From: Bipolaris cookei
Lineage: Eukaryota > Ascomycota > Dothideomycetes > Pleosporales > Pleosporaceae
Direction: 5' to 3'
NCBI GenBank assembly: GCA_002286855.1
Contig: NRSV01000032.1
Location: forward strand, 186,001-250,000
Length of the DNA: 64,000 nucleotides
Shown: in pieces, positions 12,089-23,513 of the stretch
Layout: the number at the start of each line of letters is the position of its first letter
How positions within the stretch are numbered: the first letter of the stretch is position 1
The notes under the pieces: generated by a model
What the model saw: only the letters and a program-made list of their open reading frames with translations
What the model was told of the DNA's origin: nothing
Database searches by the model: none
Translations under genes and position numbers: made by a program

Positions 12089-14241
12089 ATGTTTTGGCAA
12101 GCAGCAGCGCGAGTCAGGCACATAGTCTCCCCTTTGCTCAGGCGAGCCAGCACCCGGGCACGAAGCGGAGCCGACCGAACGTTCACATCCCACGCCAACC
12201 AACGACCCTTCTGGAACTCTGGGCGAGCCTTGCTCTTCTCTGCCGTCACTGGCACAACCACCTACTTTTACGGCGCCAATGACGAACCCCACCGCATCCA
12301 AATGCCATGGCTCAAGTCCACTGGTCCTCAGTATGCAAACAAGCACGAGATGGAAAAGGTGGGTTTATCAGAGACCACACGTTTGCACGTCATCCATGCT
12401 CAACAGTCCAGGCAATCATTGAGCTGAGGGAATTGCTGGGAGAGGAAGCAATCAGCACCGACGATGAAGATTTACACAGACATGGCTATTCGGAATGGTC
12501 CTCCATCAACATTGACCAGCTCCCAGTCGCCGTGGCATACCCAAAGTCGACTGGAGAGTGCTCGGCCATTGCCAAAATCTGCTTCAAGCACAAGATACCA
12601 ATGAGTACGCACGCCATGCTTTCTCCTACCCTGCGTACTAATACCGCAAAGTTCCCTACTCTGGCGGATCGAGCTTGGAGGCGAACTTCTCGGCTCCCTT
12701 TGGTGGCATGAGCATTGACTTTACTTTTATGGATCGAATCATTGCTCTACATGAGGACGAGTGAGTCGGCCATGCCTTGTGCTTAGAGCGAGGGCACTTC
12801 TGACTAAACCCATAGTATGGACGTTGTCGTCCAGCCTTCTGTGCCCTGGATGAGTCTCAACGATCAGATAAAAGAGTCTGGTCTTTTTTTCCCTGTTGAT
12901 CCCGGTCCTTCGGTATGCATACACCTGTCAATCGATTCTGCACCACATGGCCACCCAACTTTTATTAATAAACGTGTCAGGCACGAATTGGAGGCATGGT
13001 AGGCACCAGCTGCAGGTGGGTGCGGTTATCTACGCTGCACGGATATTATAACTAATCATCGCAGCGGAACTAACGCCGTGCGATACGGTACCATGAAAGA
13101 TTGGGTTATCAACCTGACCGTGGTACTGGCTGACGGCACGGTCATCAAAACTAGACAGCGGCCCCGGTATGTATATCCCCACGTGTTGGCTTCACAGCAT
13201 CATTGATGGTTTTCCAGAAAATCGTCTGCTGGCTACAACTTGACAAACCTCTTTGTTGGGTCCGAAGGTACCCTCGGCATCGTCACAGAAGTAACTCTCA
13301 AGCTAGCTGTCATACCCCAAGAGACGAGCGTTGCAGTAGTGACCTTTCCCACAATTCGCGATGCTGCGGCTGCAGCCTCTAAAGTGCTGCGGGCCGGGGT
13401 CCCTGTAGCCGCCATGGAGATCATGGATGACGTGCAAATGGGCGTCATCAACAAAGCCGGTGCGACGGCAAAAAAATGGAAAGAACTGCCGACCATGTTC
13501 TTCAAGTGGGTTTTCCAGATAGATGAGATCTTGTGAAGCCTGAGCTAACAGCTGCACGCAGGTTCTCGGGAACAAAAGCAGGGGTATGTTCAGCCTTACA
13601 GCCGCGCATTTACCCAGAACGTAACTAACTGCATACTAGGTACAGGAAAACATTGAGCTGGTAAAGGCTATCGCAAAAGCCAATAAGAGCGGTGATTTCG
13701 AATTTGCCATGAATGCCGAGGAGCAGAAAACCCTATGGTCGGCTCGTAAGGAGTCGCTTTGGAGTATGTTGGCGCTCCGTCGCGAAGGTGACGAGGTTTG
13801 GTCAACAGATGTCGCAGTCCCCATTTCCCGGCTCCCAGACATTATAGGTATGACCCTGTAATGGCATCTACGCTCAAACCTTTTCTTCCTTTCTTGTCTA
13901 ACACTACTATAGAAATCTCCAAGAAGGAAATGGACGACCTTGGCCTTTTTGCGAGTATTCTTGGCCACATCGGAGACGGAAACTTTCATGAAAGTATCAT
14001 GTATAACAGCAAAGACCCCAAAGAGCGAGCTGCCGTTGAAAAGTGTGTTCATGACATGGTCGATCGAGCGCTCGAGATGGAGGGTACTTGCACCGGCGAG
14101 CACGGCATCGGACTCGGAAAAAAGGCATCGCTGCAGAAAGAGCTTGGTGTTGATACCATCAACGTAATGAGGTGCATCAAAGGCGCGTTAGACCCTTACT
14201 GGCTTATGAACCCGGGTAAAATCATGGACGCTCAGGCATAG
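12089..14241 (+). CDS. D-lactate dehydrogenase (cytochrome), mitochondrial, DLD1-like
   Basis: Ten exons (12089-12358, 12412-12604, 12652-12760, 12816-12912, 12981-13015, 13065-13166, 13218-13505, 13562-13583, 13640-13847, 13913-14241) join to 550 aa. The product fits FAD-linked enzymes that oxidise D-lactate to pyruvate and pass electrons to cytochrome c. The N-terminus is Arg-rich without acidic residues (a mitochondrial presequence), followed by a short hydrophobic anchor near residue 50. The FAD_binding_4 fold shows IPYSGGSS, PSVPWMSLND, GMVGTSCSGTNAVRYG and GYNLTNLFVGSEGTLGI. The C-terminal FAD-oxidase domain shows the metal-site segment GHIGDGNFHE and the family end-motif CTGEHGIGLGKK, then LMNPGKI. 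Two exons are tiny (35 and 22 nt). Length fits the DLD1 family. No lesions. Confidence 0.95.
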
Positions 14242-14584
14242 CTAATACCGCCACTTTACTTCTTTTTCTTTTTCATTCAAAAGCCGATATTATGCATTAG
14301 GAGGGATGTCTGACCATCTGCACTGCATCTGCTGGGAGAATGCATAGATCTCAGCCATTGACTTTTTTTTAAAAAAAATGTTCTTAGTAATAGAAAGTTT
14401 CCGCTCTGCAGATTTGGGGGAAAATGACCAAGTAAATTGCCATAGCTGACAAGGCGAGCATGGGACCTCCGCGATCGGTGGTCGCGTTTTCCACCCCACC
14501 CCCGCGCGTCATAACTTCCCGACTTAAACTTTGGGAACTCGATTGACTCAATTTCATAATTCCACATTTTCTTCTACAATAACC
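14242..14584. other. Intergenic region upstream of aspartate-semialdehyde dehydrogenase
   Basis: A 343-bp spacer between two same-strand genes. It holds a T/A homopolymer run near 14365-14380 and a TGACTCA element at 14544-14550, listed separately. Confidence 0.5.
14544..14550 (+). promoter_or_regulatory. TGACTCA element (Gcn4/CPC1-type site) upstream of HOM2-like gene
   Basis: A perfect TGACTCA lies 35 bp before the ATG of the aspartate-semialdehyde dehydrogenase gene. A second perfect copy is inside its first intron (14677-14683). This heptamer is the known binding site of the bZIP regulator Gcn4/CPC1/CpcA, which induces amino-acid biosynthesis genes on starvation. The biosynthetic target makes the match meaningful, although a 7-bp word can occur by chance and the copy at 14544 could lie in the leader. 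Confidence 0.6.
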
Positions 14585-15848
14585 ATGGACGCTGAACATT
14601 TTACGTCTCCCAAGGGAGAATTTCCTAAGAAGAAGTGCGGTAAGCGCTTGCCACCCAACAGGAATGATTGATTGACTGACTCAATTACAGGCGTCCTCGG
14701 CGCAACGGGCTCTGTCGGTCAACGCTTCATCCTTCTCCTCGCTCTCCACCCACATCTCGAGCTACACGCTGTCGGAGCCTCGGAGCGATCGGCTGGCAAG
14801 AAGTACAAAGATGCGGTCAAGTGGAAGCAAGCGCTGCCGTATTCGGAGCGCATTGGAGAATTGGTAGTGAAGAAATGCACACCTGAAGAGTTCAAGGACT
14901 GTGACCTAGTCTTCTCTGGACTTGACAGCGATGTTGCTGGAGATGTTGGTGGGTGCGCTGCTTCAAATGTCTTGCACAGCAGCTGATGTCTGTGTAGAGA
15001 TGGCCTTCCTCAAGGCTGAACTTGCCGTCTTCTCCAACGCAAAGAACTACCGCCGCGATCCTCTCGTCCCACTCGTCGTTCCCACTGTAAACCTTCCACA
15101 TCTCGATGTGATCAAGCATCAGAGGCAGCACCACAAGTTAGAAAAGGGTTTTCTGGTGTGCAATTCAAACTGCGCTGTCATTGGAATCGTGATTCCTTTT
15201 GCTGCGTTGCAAGATAAATTTGGTCCCGTTGACCAAGTCTCAGTCGTTACAATGCAAGCAGTCTCAGGCGCTGGCTACCCCGGCGTCAGCAGCATGGACA
15301 TCATCGACAACGTCGTACCCTTTATTTCGGGTGAAGAAGACAAGCTCGAAACTGAGGCCTCCAAAATCCTTGGACGCGTCAACGAGGGTGTCACTGGTTT
15401 CGTGGACCAGCCCATGAAGATATCCGCTGCATGCAACCGCGTTCCAGTCCTGGATGGACACACTGCATGCGTATCGCTACGCTTCCAGCGTCGCCCACCA
15501 CCCAGCGCAGAGGAGGTCAAGCAGGCAATGCGCGACTATGTCTCGGACGCGCAAAAGTTAGGCTGCCCCTCTGCGCCTAAGAAGGCAATCGCAGTCATGG
15601 ACGAGCCTGACAGGCCACAGCCAAGGTTAGATAGGGAGACGGACAGAGGATACACCGTCAGTGTAGGTAGAATACGAGAGGACGAGTCTGGTATTTTCGA
15701 TATCAAGTTTGTTGCACTAAGTCACAACAGTAAGTTAAATACCGTGCTCAAGACATAAAAATGATGCTAACTATTCGCAGCGGTTATCGGAGCGGCAGGC
15801 TCTTCCATCCTCAATGCCGAGGCCGCAGTGCTGAAGGGATACGCCTAA
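14585..15848 (+). CDS. HOM2: Aspartate-semialdehyde dehydrogenase
   Basis: Four exons (14585-14639, 14691-14948, 14998-15729, 15781-15848) give 370 aa. The enzyme reduces L-4-aspartyl phosphate to aspartate semialdehyde with NADPH, the branch step to threonine, methionine and isoleucine. The N-terminal Rossmann motif GVLGATGSVGQRF is split by intron 1. The nucleophilic cysteine sits in CNSNCAVIG (about residue 163). Further family segments are MQAVSGAGYPG, the substrate-binding GHTACVSLRFQRRP and GRIREDESGIFDIKFVALSHN. Length matches fungal enzymes, and the family is a known antifungal target because animals lack it. TGACTCA sites upstream and in intron 1 suggest general amino-acid control. 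No defects. Confidence 0.96.
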
Positions 15849-16246
15849 AATGGACACTAAAGAAAAAATGTTGATAGCATTGAAAATGAATCAAAATTTC
15901 ACACAAAATCCAACGGACTCGAATACCCTGACGTGTTGTGACAGAATCATCAGCCATGTCCATTTGAGGGTTTTGTATACCCGAACACGAAATTGAAGGA
16001 AGCAAAGCATGTTCACACGGTTCAATCTCAATCACTGCATTTTGTAACTCGAATAAATCTCACTAGGCGTTCCCATTATCTATTTGCGAGGATGATCCAC
16101 ATCGAAGCGTTAGTCTTGGCGGAGACGCTAGTGCTCGGTTAGCACACGGCGCTAGTGTGGGAATTTGATCAAATCTTCCCACCTCGGTTTCGTACTCTGA
16201 CAGGACTTCCGACAACATCGACGACTAACCTCACACAACAGTCAAA
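15849..16246. other. Intergenic region upstream of RPS4
   Basis: A 398-bp spacer containing the 3' UTR of the HOM2-like gene and the RPS4 promoter. No specific element identified. Confidence 0.4.
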
Positions 16247-17287
16247 ATGGCGCGTGGACCCGTGAAGCATCAGAAGCGCCTCAGCGCGCCCTCGCACTGG
16301 CTCTTGGACAAGCTGTCCGGTACGCTCGATTCCTGCACGCCCGCAACCGGCAGTGCAAAGCAATATGACGAACATCAAATTGACAATTCCCAGGTGCCTA
16401 CGCCCCCAAGGCCTCGCCCGGTCCTCACAAGCTCCGCGACTCCCTTCCCCTTATCATCTTCCTCCGCAACCGTCTCAAGTATGCGCTCAACGCCCGCGAG
16501 GTCAACGCCATCCTCATGCAGCGTCTGGTCAAGGTCGACGGCAAGGTCCGCACTGACAGCACCTTCCCCACTGGATTGATGGACGTCATCTCCATTGAGA
16601 AGACTGGCGAGAACTTCCGTCTGATCTACGACACCAAGGGTCGCTTCACTGTCCATAGAATAACAGACGAGGAGGCACAATACAAGCTCGGCAAGGTCAA
16701 GCGTGTTCAGCTTGGCAAGGGCGGAATTCCCTACTTGGTTACGCACGATGCGCGAACGTAAGTTCTTGCTCTATCAGCCGTTGGACCACAGTTTGGGCTA
16801 GGTGTCTGAAGGGAAACCTCTTTCACCAGGCATACGACCAGGGTCTGGCTATGTCCGAATTGCTGCTAAACATATGTGTAGGATCCGTTACCCCGACCCC
16901 GCCATCAAAGTCAACGACACCGTCAAGGTCGACCTCTCCACTGGCAAGATTACCGACTTCATCAAGTTTGACACTGGCGTCATCGTCATGGTCACTGGTG
17001 GTCGTAACATGGGTCGTGTTGGTGTCATCACCCACCGTGAACGCCACGACGGAGGCTTCAACATTGTCCACATCAAGGACGCTGTTGACAACGAGTTCAC
17101 CACTCGTGAGTCCAACGTCATGTAAGTTAAAATGTCTGGTAGTGTCGCGTGAGTAGAGTACTAACGAGCGAGCAGTATCATTGGAAAGGAGAAGCCATGG
17201 ATCTCTCTGCCAAAGGGCAAGGGTGTCAAGCTCTCGATCGCTGAGGAGCGTGATCGCCGCCGTGCGTACGCCCTCGCTGGTCACTAA
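16247..17287 (+). CDS. RPS4: 40S ribosomal protein S4 (eS4)
   Basis: Four exons (16247-16319, 16394-16757, 16882-17121, 17176-17287) give 262 aa, the usual eS4 size. It begins MARGPVKHQKRLSAPSHWLL, a very conserved start, followed by the S4-type RNA-binding region (about 42-105). The central domain has DVISIEKTGENFRLIYD. The KOW-like segment is GRNMGRVGVITHRERH. The C-terminus is KPWISLPKGKGVKLSIAEERD, shown here only as family context. The protein is part of the small-subunit body on the solvent side. Intron 1 interrupts codon 25, as often seen in ribosomal protein genes with early introns. No defects. Confidence 0.97.
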
Positions 17288-18802
17288 ATGTGACACGGGC
17301 GGGTGTTTAGTAGTAGGTTAGCGTATGAAGTATCCATGAATTCATGAGCGCTGGTGCAGGACTCGGGAACTCGAAAAAACCAGGCGTTCATGACCCCTTG
17401 TGGGGAGGTTGACGCGGATCTAGCGGATCTGCTTATCATAGGAATACCATGAGTGAGGCCGAGAGTCAAACAAATAAACAGTTGAGAAGCCTTGCGGGTC
17501 AAACAATGAGCATGATTGTGAGCAGAGCATTGTGAGACAGTGTCGTGTGCGAAGTGTGGTTTTGGAGGACTGCAAAAGCAAAGAAGGCATTGCAGCGGGT
17601 GAACCCAATGGGACGCGGAACTAAGAGAAAAGTTGGTGGCGCCGAAAAGATGATATTTTGGGGGCCTAATACTGTGAAGACTAGACTGGGGTGCATGGCG
17701 GTAGGAGATAAGGGGAGGACAGGGTTGTGTTTGCGCGCTCTTTGGCGGAGAGCCCATTGGCGTGAACAGGAAGCGCGCGTATAGAGGGCGTGTCGGAAGA
17801 AGACGAGACAAGACAGAAGAGGCATTGAGGCCAGCTGCTCTGCCTCAGGACTAGGCTATGGAGGCTCTGCGCGTTTCAGCAGAACCGGTGTTTGAAGCAC
17901 CGGGCGTGCCTGGACGATCACTCTGGGGAGGGCCGTGCAGGCTAGACGAGATGAGACGATGGACTTGTCGGGAAAATGGCAAATGGCATGGCTGCACGGG
18001 CGCGCATGCTGGTGAATATTGTGCCGAACAACAGGGAATATGAACAGGGAAGGACACTGGTTGGCGCTGTGAGACGGAGAGGAGGCCCAGGGGGTTACGT
18101 GCACACAATATGATTGCTACGGTGAGGCTGTCGCGTTCATCTCATCGGGTCGGGGTCGAGTTGCTAATGCTTTTCCTGTTCCTGTTCCTGGTCCGCTCTC
18201 AACCATCGTCACGTCACGATCGAATCCGCAGCGGTGGTTTGACGGCTGGATAGTGTCCCGCATTTCCAAGCAGCCGCAAGCAGGTTTATCGGCGACTAGC
18301 AGCCAAAACTCACAACGTTCGCATCCATCTCTGGTGCCGTTTGCGCTATTGGCTGCCCGCCCGCTTGTACCGTTGCAGCTTACAGCTTGTTCTTTTGGCC
18401 CTCCAGCCTCCCGCCTACTATCCTCCACCTCGTGCCTGCGCCCACACCCACGCCCACGCTTCCCCGCAACCGAAACAGCCAGCGACCGTCAATCTTCCGC
18501 CGGCTGTCTGTGTCAATTGCGTCGCTATTCTGCTTCGTGCCGTTCCCGGGTCGAGGCATCAATGACACTGCAGGCATCCCCAGTGCATCCTCACTCGTCA
18601 CTCGTTTCACCTCGGACACAGCCGCGCTGAGGCTCGTTTTCCACTGCCCTCTCCAACGACGTCTGCGCATTCACTATAGTTGCGCAGACACGCCCCCTCC
18701 CCCGAGCCCCCCTCAAACCTATATCGCCGAGTCTCCAAAGCCGGTCGCTGGCGGACCGGAATCCCACTGTGGTAGTACTAGACGCTGCCCTTTGTCACCA
18801 TC
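17288..18802. other. Intergenic region upstream of palI/RIM9
   Basis: About 1.5 kb. The last 400 bp are C-rich on the plus strand and probably form a long promoter/leader for the palI-like gene. Open frames on both strands here are compositionally unlike proteins. No RNA or repeat was supported. Confidence 0.4.
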
Positions 18803-21063
18803 ATGTTGCGTCCGGCCACCCCTTTATCCATTCTATTCTTCGTCGCATTCGTGCTATTGTTGCTCTCCACCCTCTCAACGCCCCTCATCAAGAGTATCCC
18901 GCTCGCTACCTACCGTGGCGTTCATTTTGGTGTCTTGGGCTACTGCGAAAATGGCGATTCAGGCTGCAAAGGGCCCATGATCGGGTACAACACCGGTATG
19001 TGTTGCTACACTACAAGCGCACGCGTGCAACATGAACTAACTACTCAAATACAGAGAAGCTGTTTGCAGGTGAACAGAGCTCCGACTTTTCGCTACCCTC
19101 TGCTCAGCGACACGCCCTATCCTCGATCCTCATCGTCCACCCCGTAGCGGCCCTCATGACACTCATTTGCTTCGCCCTCTCGGTCGCCGCCCACTTCCGT
19201 TCGCCTGCCCACTCGCCGCGCTACCTTCTTGCCCTACTTATATTCACCTTCCCAACCCTACTCGTCACACTGCTCGCGTTTCTCGTCGACATTTTATTGT
19301 TTGTTCCCCACGTGGGTTGGGGAGGATGGATTGTACTAGGTGCCACCGTCATCATTGTCGCAAGCGGAATTGTAACATGTGCCATGAGACGTACGCTGGT
19401 TAGCCGCAAGGCGAGGAAGCGACGCATTGCCGAAAACGACGAGATGAACGGCAACACCTATTATGCGAATCGCGCAAACGCGACAGTGACCAGTGAATAT
19501 CCAAAGGCTGAATCTCCGCCCCCTCTTGACAACGACACAATGTCGTCTGCCCTCAAATCAAACGGCAACACGGCCTATTTTGATTCTTCAAAAGTGTCTC
19601 CCACAGACGACATGGTGCCTTTGAACCAACGCAACCCTTCGCTCAAGACTGTTAGCAGTGCTGGTGGCAATGGCCCAGACACAATGGGCTCGCCGCCTGG
19701 TGGCCCTATCGGCCGCCGACAGCCAGTAGACCAGTACGGTAACCCCCTCCCACCTATGCCCAATGATGGTTTTGTCATGATGAACGGAGCCCCGCGCGGC
19801 AGGGGAGGTCCGTACAGAGGAAGAGGAGGACCGCCACGGGGTGGACAGTTTGGAGGCCCAAGAGGAGGAGGCTATGGTCCAAGAGGTGGATATGGCCCAA
19901 GGGGAGGAGCTATGCGGGGACCTCCACCGCCAGGCTGGAATGGCAATGGACGTGGTGGACGACCTCCGAATGGTCCTCCAATGGCCCGTGGTCCTCCTCC
20001 TCCAGGATACAACAACGATAACTTTTACAGTCAAGGAATGCCACCCCGCGAGCCATCGCCGTATGGTCGAGGCCCGCCACCTGGACCAATGCCGCAAATG
20101 CCCATTGGCCAGGCTATCGAAATGGATGACCGCACTGGCACACCTGCTAACAATTATGGACTGAGAGAGAGTGACGGTGATATTGCAGGCATGCTTGCTC
20201 TTCAACAGGGTGGTCCCTTCCCGGCTGGTTCACCCCAGAGGCGTTCTCCGGACATTATGAGCCCGACCAGCGAATACTCGACATCGTAAGTATTTTCCAC
20301 GACGTGCCTTGTGATTGTTGTCCTAACATCAAATAGTGATGCGCAACCACGACAACCGCCCCCGCAACAGCAGCAGCAGCAGTTTGTCCCTGCTCGGACA
20401 GGATGGAACCAGCAAAAAGTGCCATCTGATCAGACGCTCAGCACCATGAACAACAGCAACAGCAGCCGTGGACTCTCTCCGATTCAGGACTCGCCTGTCA
20501 TGGCGAATGCCCAACTTGCTCCAGTTGACTCAGTCAGCAGACCAGAGCGTAGTTCTGACTATTATGAAGATGTCGACCCCAGATTCGCAGAACCCGTACA
20601 GCCCCAGGCGCCTCCACCACTGCCGACGGCACTGATGCCAGGCAAATTCGCGCCACCGAACCCCAACTTCCTTTCCACCAACAACTTGAGTGACCCCAAC
20701 CTCCCTCGCACCAGCTCTTACGATGACTTGCCAGATGGTTCACGTTCTCCTGCGGCTAGCGAAGCATCGCACTTTACTTCTGTCTCTCAGCGTCCGATCA
20801 ATCCCAACTGGCGGCCAGAAATGGGCGCCGCGGCAGGGCAGTTTGGCCCATTCCCTGGTCCCCGAAGACCTATGCGACAGGGAGATGTCATTCTAGAAGC
20901 CAATGCAGCAAACCCAGACTTTATGATCCCAGGTGCTACACGGGGACGCGGTCGGGGCCGAGGCGGCGGCAGAGGAAGAGGCGGTCCCATGCCGCCTGCC
21001 ATGCTCGGACCAGGACCGGGCATGTCGAACCAATCCAGATATCCCGGTGGCAATGCCATGTAG
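18803..21063 (+). CDS. palI: pH-response regulator PalI/RIM9 (SUR7/PalI family)
   Basis: Three exons (18803-18995, 19055-20285, 20337-21063) give 716 aa. The N-terminus starts MLRPATPLSILFFVAFVLLLL, a first membrane helix that is a hallmark of PalI/Rim9. An ectodomain with paired cysteines (GYCENGDSGC, about residues 48-57) follows, then three more helices near 90-112, 120-148 and 153-175. The remaining 540 residues are cytosolic and low-complexity, rich in Gly, Pro and Arg: RG/RGG-type blocks at about 325-400 and again near 670-695, and a Gln run. In Aspergillus and yeast, PalI/Rim9 helps place the PalH/Rim21 sensor at the plasma membrane for alkaline signalling to PacC/Rim101. The membrane part is well conserved while the tail is not informative. 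Confidence 0.9.
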
Positions 21064-23513
21064 CGATGGCACCTCTCTTTCTGAATGTGCTGGAAGAGCA
21101 GTCCATTCTCCATTTCTCTTTGGTGTACAAAATCCCATTGCATGTCATCCATCCTCTTTTACGAACACACCGGGGGCCTGTTCATTTTCTCCTTATGGAC
21201 CCCAGCAATTAGATAATTTCTAGTGCAACCTCATCGGGCTGCCGCTGTCGCTAACCCTCTTGTTTGGATCTCTGCCATGCTCAGCTGGACTGGAGATTGA
21301 AGGGAAAAGATGTCGCTGGCGGTGGCCCGAATCTCTGAAATGTCGTCATGGTAGTCGATACCCTTTCATTTTTTTTATTTCTTTCTTCTCTTGTTCTCTT
21401 CTTCTCTATGAACACATATGCATATGCATACATCTGGGTCGCTCCTTTTTTTCCTTTTTTTCAATTCCTTTGGTTTGGAAAGTGTTAGAATCACGGTTGG
21501 ATCGTTCTGGTGGATTGTGGATGATCAAGCGGGCAAGGAAACAAGCACTTTTTCTTGTTGTTGACGCGGCGGGCTTCGAATATTTTTGTCACAGTTTGAC
21601 AAAGTGGGGGAAGAGAGAGGCTCTGCAAATGTATATAGCTTCTGATCTGTCCTTTCTTTTTTTCCTTTTTTTCCCATTGATTGGTGGTCAACAAGGTGTT
21701 TTTTTCCATTCCGCGGATAGCATAGATGTTGGGAAATGAGGGCGAGAAATAAGTAACATCAATGCAAAAACATGTGTGAAAGCAAAAGGTCGAGGCTGTT
21801 CTAGCTAGTGGGCATTGGTTGTCGCGCGTATACACGTGGACGGAGCGGTGAAGAACGAAGACGTCGAAACTGTATTTCATATGTTGATGTGTCCAGGGCG
21901 GGCGCGTGGCATAGTCATGTGACGAATTTGTTGGAGGTTGTTTTGTTGTGCCACATGGACATGTCGGCTCAGCACAGATACCAACACGCCAATACACTAA
22001 GCTCAACGACAAGCCCACGAGATATCAACAGATGCCTCGAAGTTGGACTCCCGCGTGCCTACATAATTTTCTTCCGCGTGAGTTGCAGATAACAAACATC
22101 CGACTGTTCCATGGAGGTGCACATCAATATGTCACACGGGCGCTTTCAGAGTTTTCCGTCGGATATCGCCAAGCTCGGGATGCATCGTGAACCACACTCG
22201 CACACAAACGGTGGAGGGGCATTTGCATGCTGCACAATGCGGACATAATTCTACCGAGCCACATGTTCGACTTTGCCTCCCATCTCCAGATGTTCAGACG
22301 GGTCTCCCTGAGCTTGGCATTACTCAATCGCGTACGTTTGTGGGTGATGTACCCGTCCCCCAGATTCCTTTACCCCAGAAAATCAGACAGACCATACTCG
22401 CAGCATGCTGGCGGCATCCACACATCATCCGTGGCTCTTTGCGGGGTAACCTCCATAGCTTTTTATTGTTATAGACGCAGATCGGCTCGGGTGAGGACGC
22501 ACAAGAAGGGGCTGGCCTGGCCCTCGTCTCGGTGGCCGACAGCATTAAGGTTGGCCGGCACACTTTTCGAGAAGGTCCGGGGAAATAGCACCGCACTCGT
22601 CGAGGACAAAGGAAAGAAGAGATGTCATCACCAAACACACGTGCAGGATTGGCCAGCCAAGCAGGTTGCCGGCAGAGCCGCCTCGTTTGGAGATGACGAC
22701 GCTTGCTGAGTGGTGGTAGTCCTTATCGCCGCCCTTGATAACGGATTCATCTCCAAAGATAACTATACCGACGCAACACGCACCTCGCTGCTGTACACAC
22801 TGATATTTGCGCATTAGTCTGGTCCACCGACTTAGAGTTGCGGTCCGACATCGTCATGAGGCATGCGGGCAGACGTGGCTTTATCTTGGAACAAGGCTAT
22901 CGTGAAGCAACAAGTGGAGCGAGTATGCCTAGCCTTAATCCACAACCAGTCATGCCATCCACTCGTTCTGTCCCACCTCGAGATGGCTGTGAGATAGCCT
23001 CTCCATCTTCCTATCACCGGCGCCTCGTCTTGCACCATGATGCTTTTCTCGCAAAGTTGTCCGTTGTTGGCTTGTAGGCGTGGATAGCAGCAGAGGATGC
23101 GCATAGGCCGTACGTTTCGTGTCCAACTTTTCTGCCCACCGGGCGTCTTCCCATAGAGGGGTTTGTACAGCAAAGAAAACCGTCATGGCGGCTGGGCCTG
23201 GCCAATAAGGCTCACGCCGATGCAGAGGCATAGGAAGAGCCGAATTTCGGAATCTAGGCTTACACGCCCTGCATCAACCACATCAGCGCGACATTTTTAT
23301 CAGCAGCTATCTTAGCCGACCCTAGTCGAGTGATAGGCAGAAGAACGACCGGGTGTGTCATGGGCCCGTCACACGCATTAGAAGTCTGTGGCCGTCCCCC
23401 AACCCATGGATCCGCATTTTAAGTCCTATCTCCTTCGCACCGGATATCTCACCCCATTGTCGTTTGACTTTCCCAGACCTCTCCTCTTAACTACGTCAAT
23501 CTGAATCTGCAAC
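21064..23513. other. Long intergenic region
   Basis: About 2.45 kb without a gene I can support. It begins with the palI 3' UTR and has T-rich tracts near 21360-21465 and 21650-21675. It includes a small self-complementary run ATATGCATATGCATA near 21416-21430. Short open frames on both strands have no family motifs. Confidence 0.4.

Noticed and set aside
17284..17811. 175-codon minus-strand open frame next to RPS4
   Set aside because: No motifs, and it overlaps the RPS4 3' UTR; other frames across the same DNA are equally open.
19588..20205. Long open frame antisense to palI
   Set aside because: Composed of runs of Trp/Arg/Ser that mirror the Gly/Pro-rich palI tail; it is a shadow of that repeat composition.
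22227..22709. 160-codon plus-strand open frame in the gap after palI
   Set aside because: Several overlapping frames of similar length exist on both strands here and none has a protein-like pattern or splice context.
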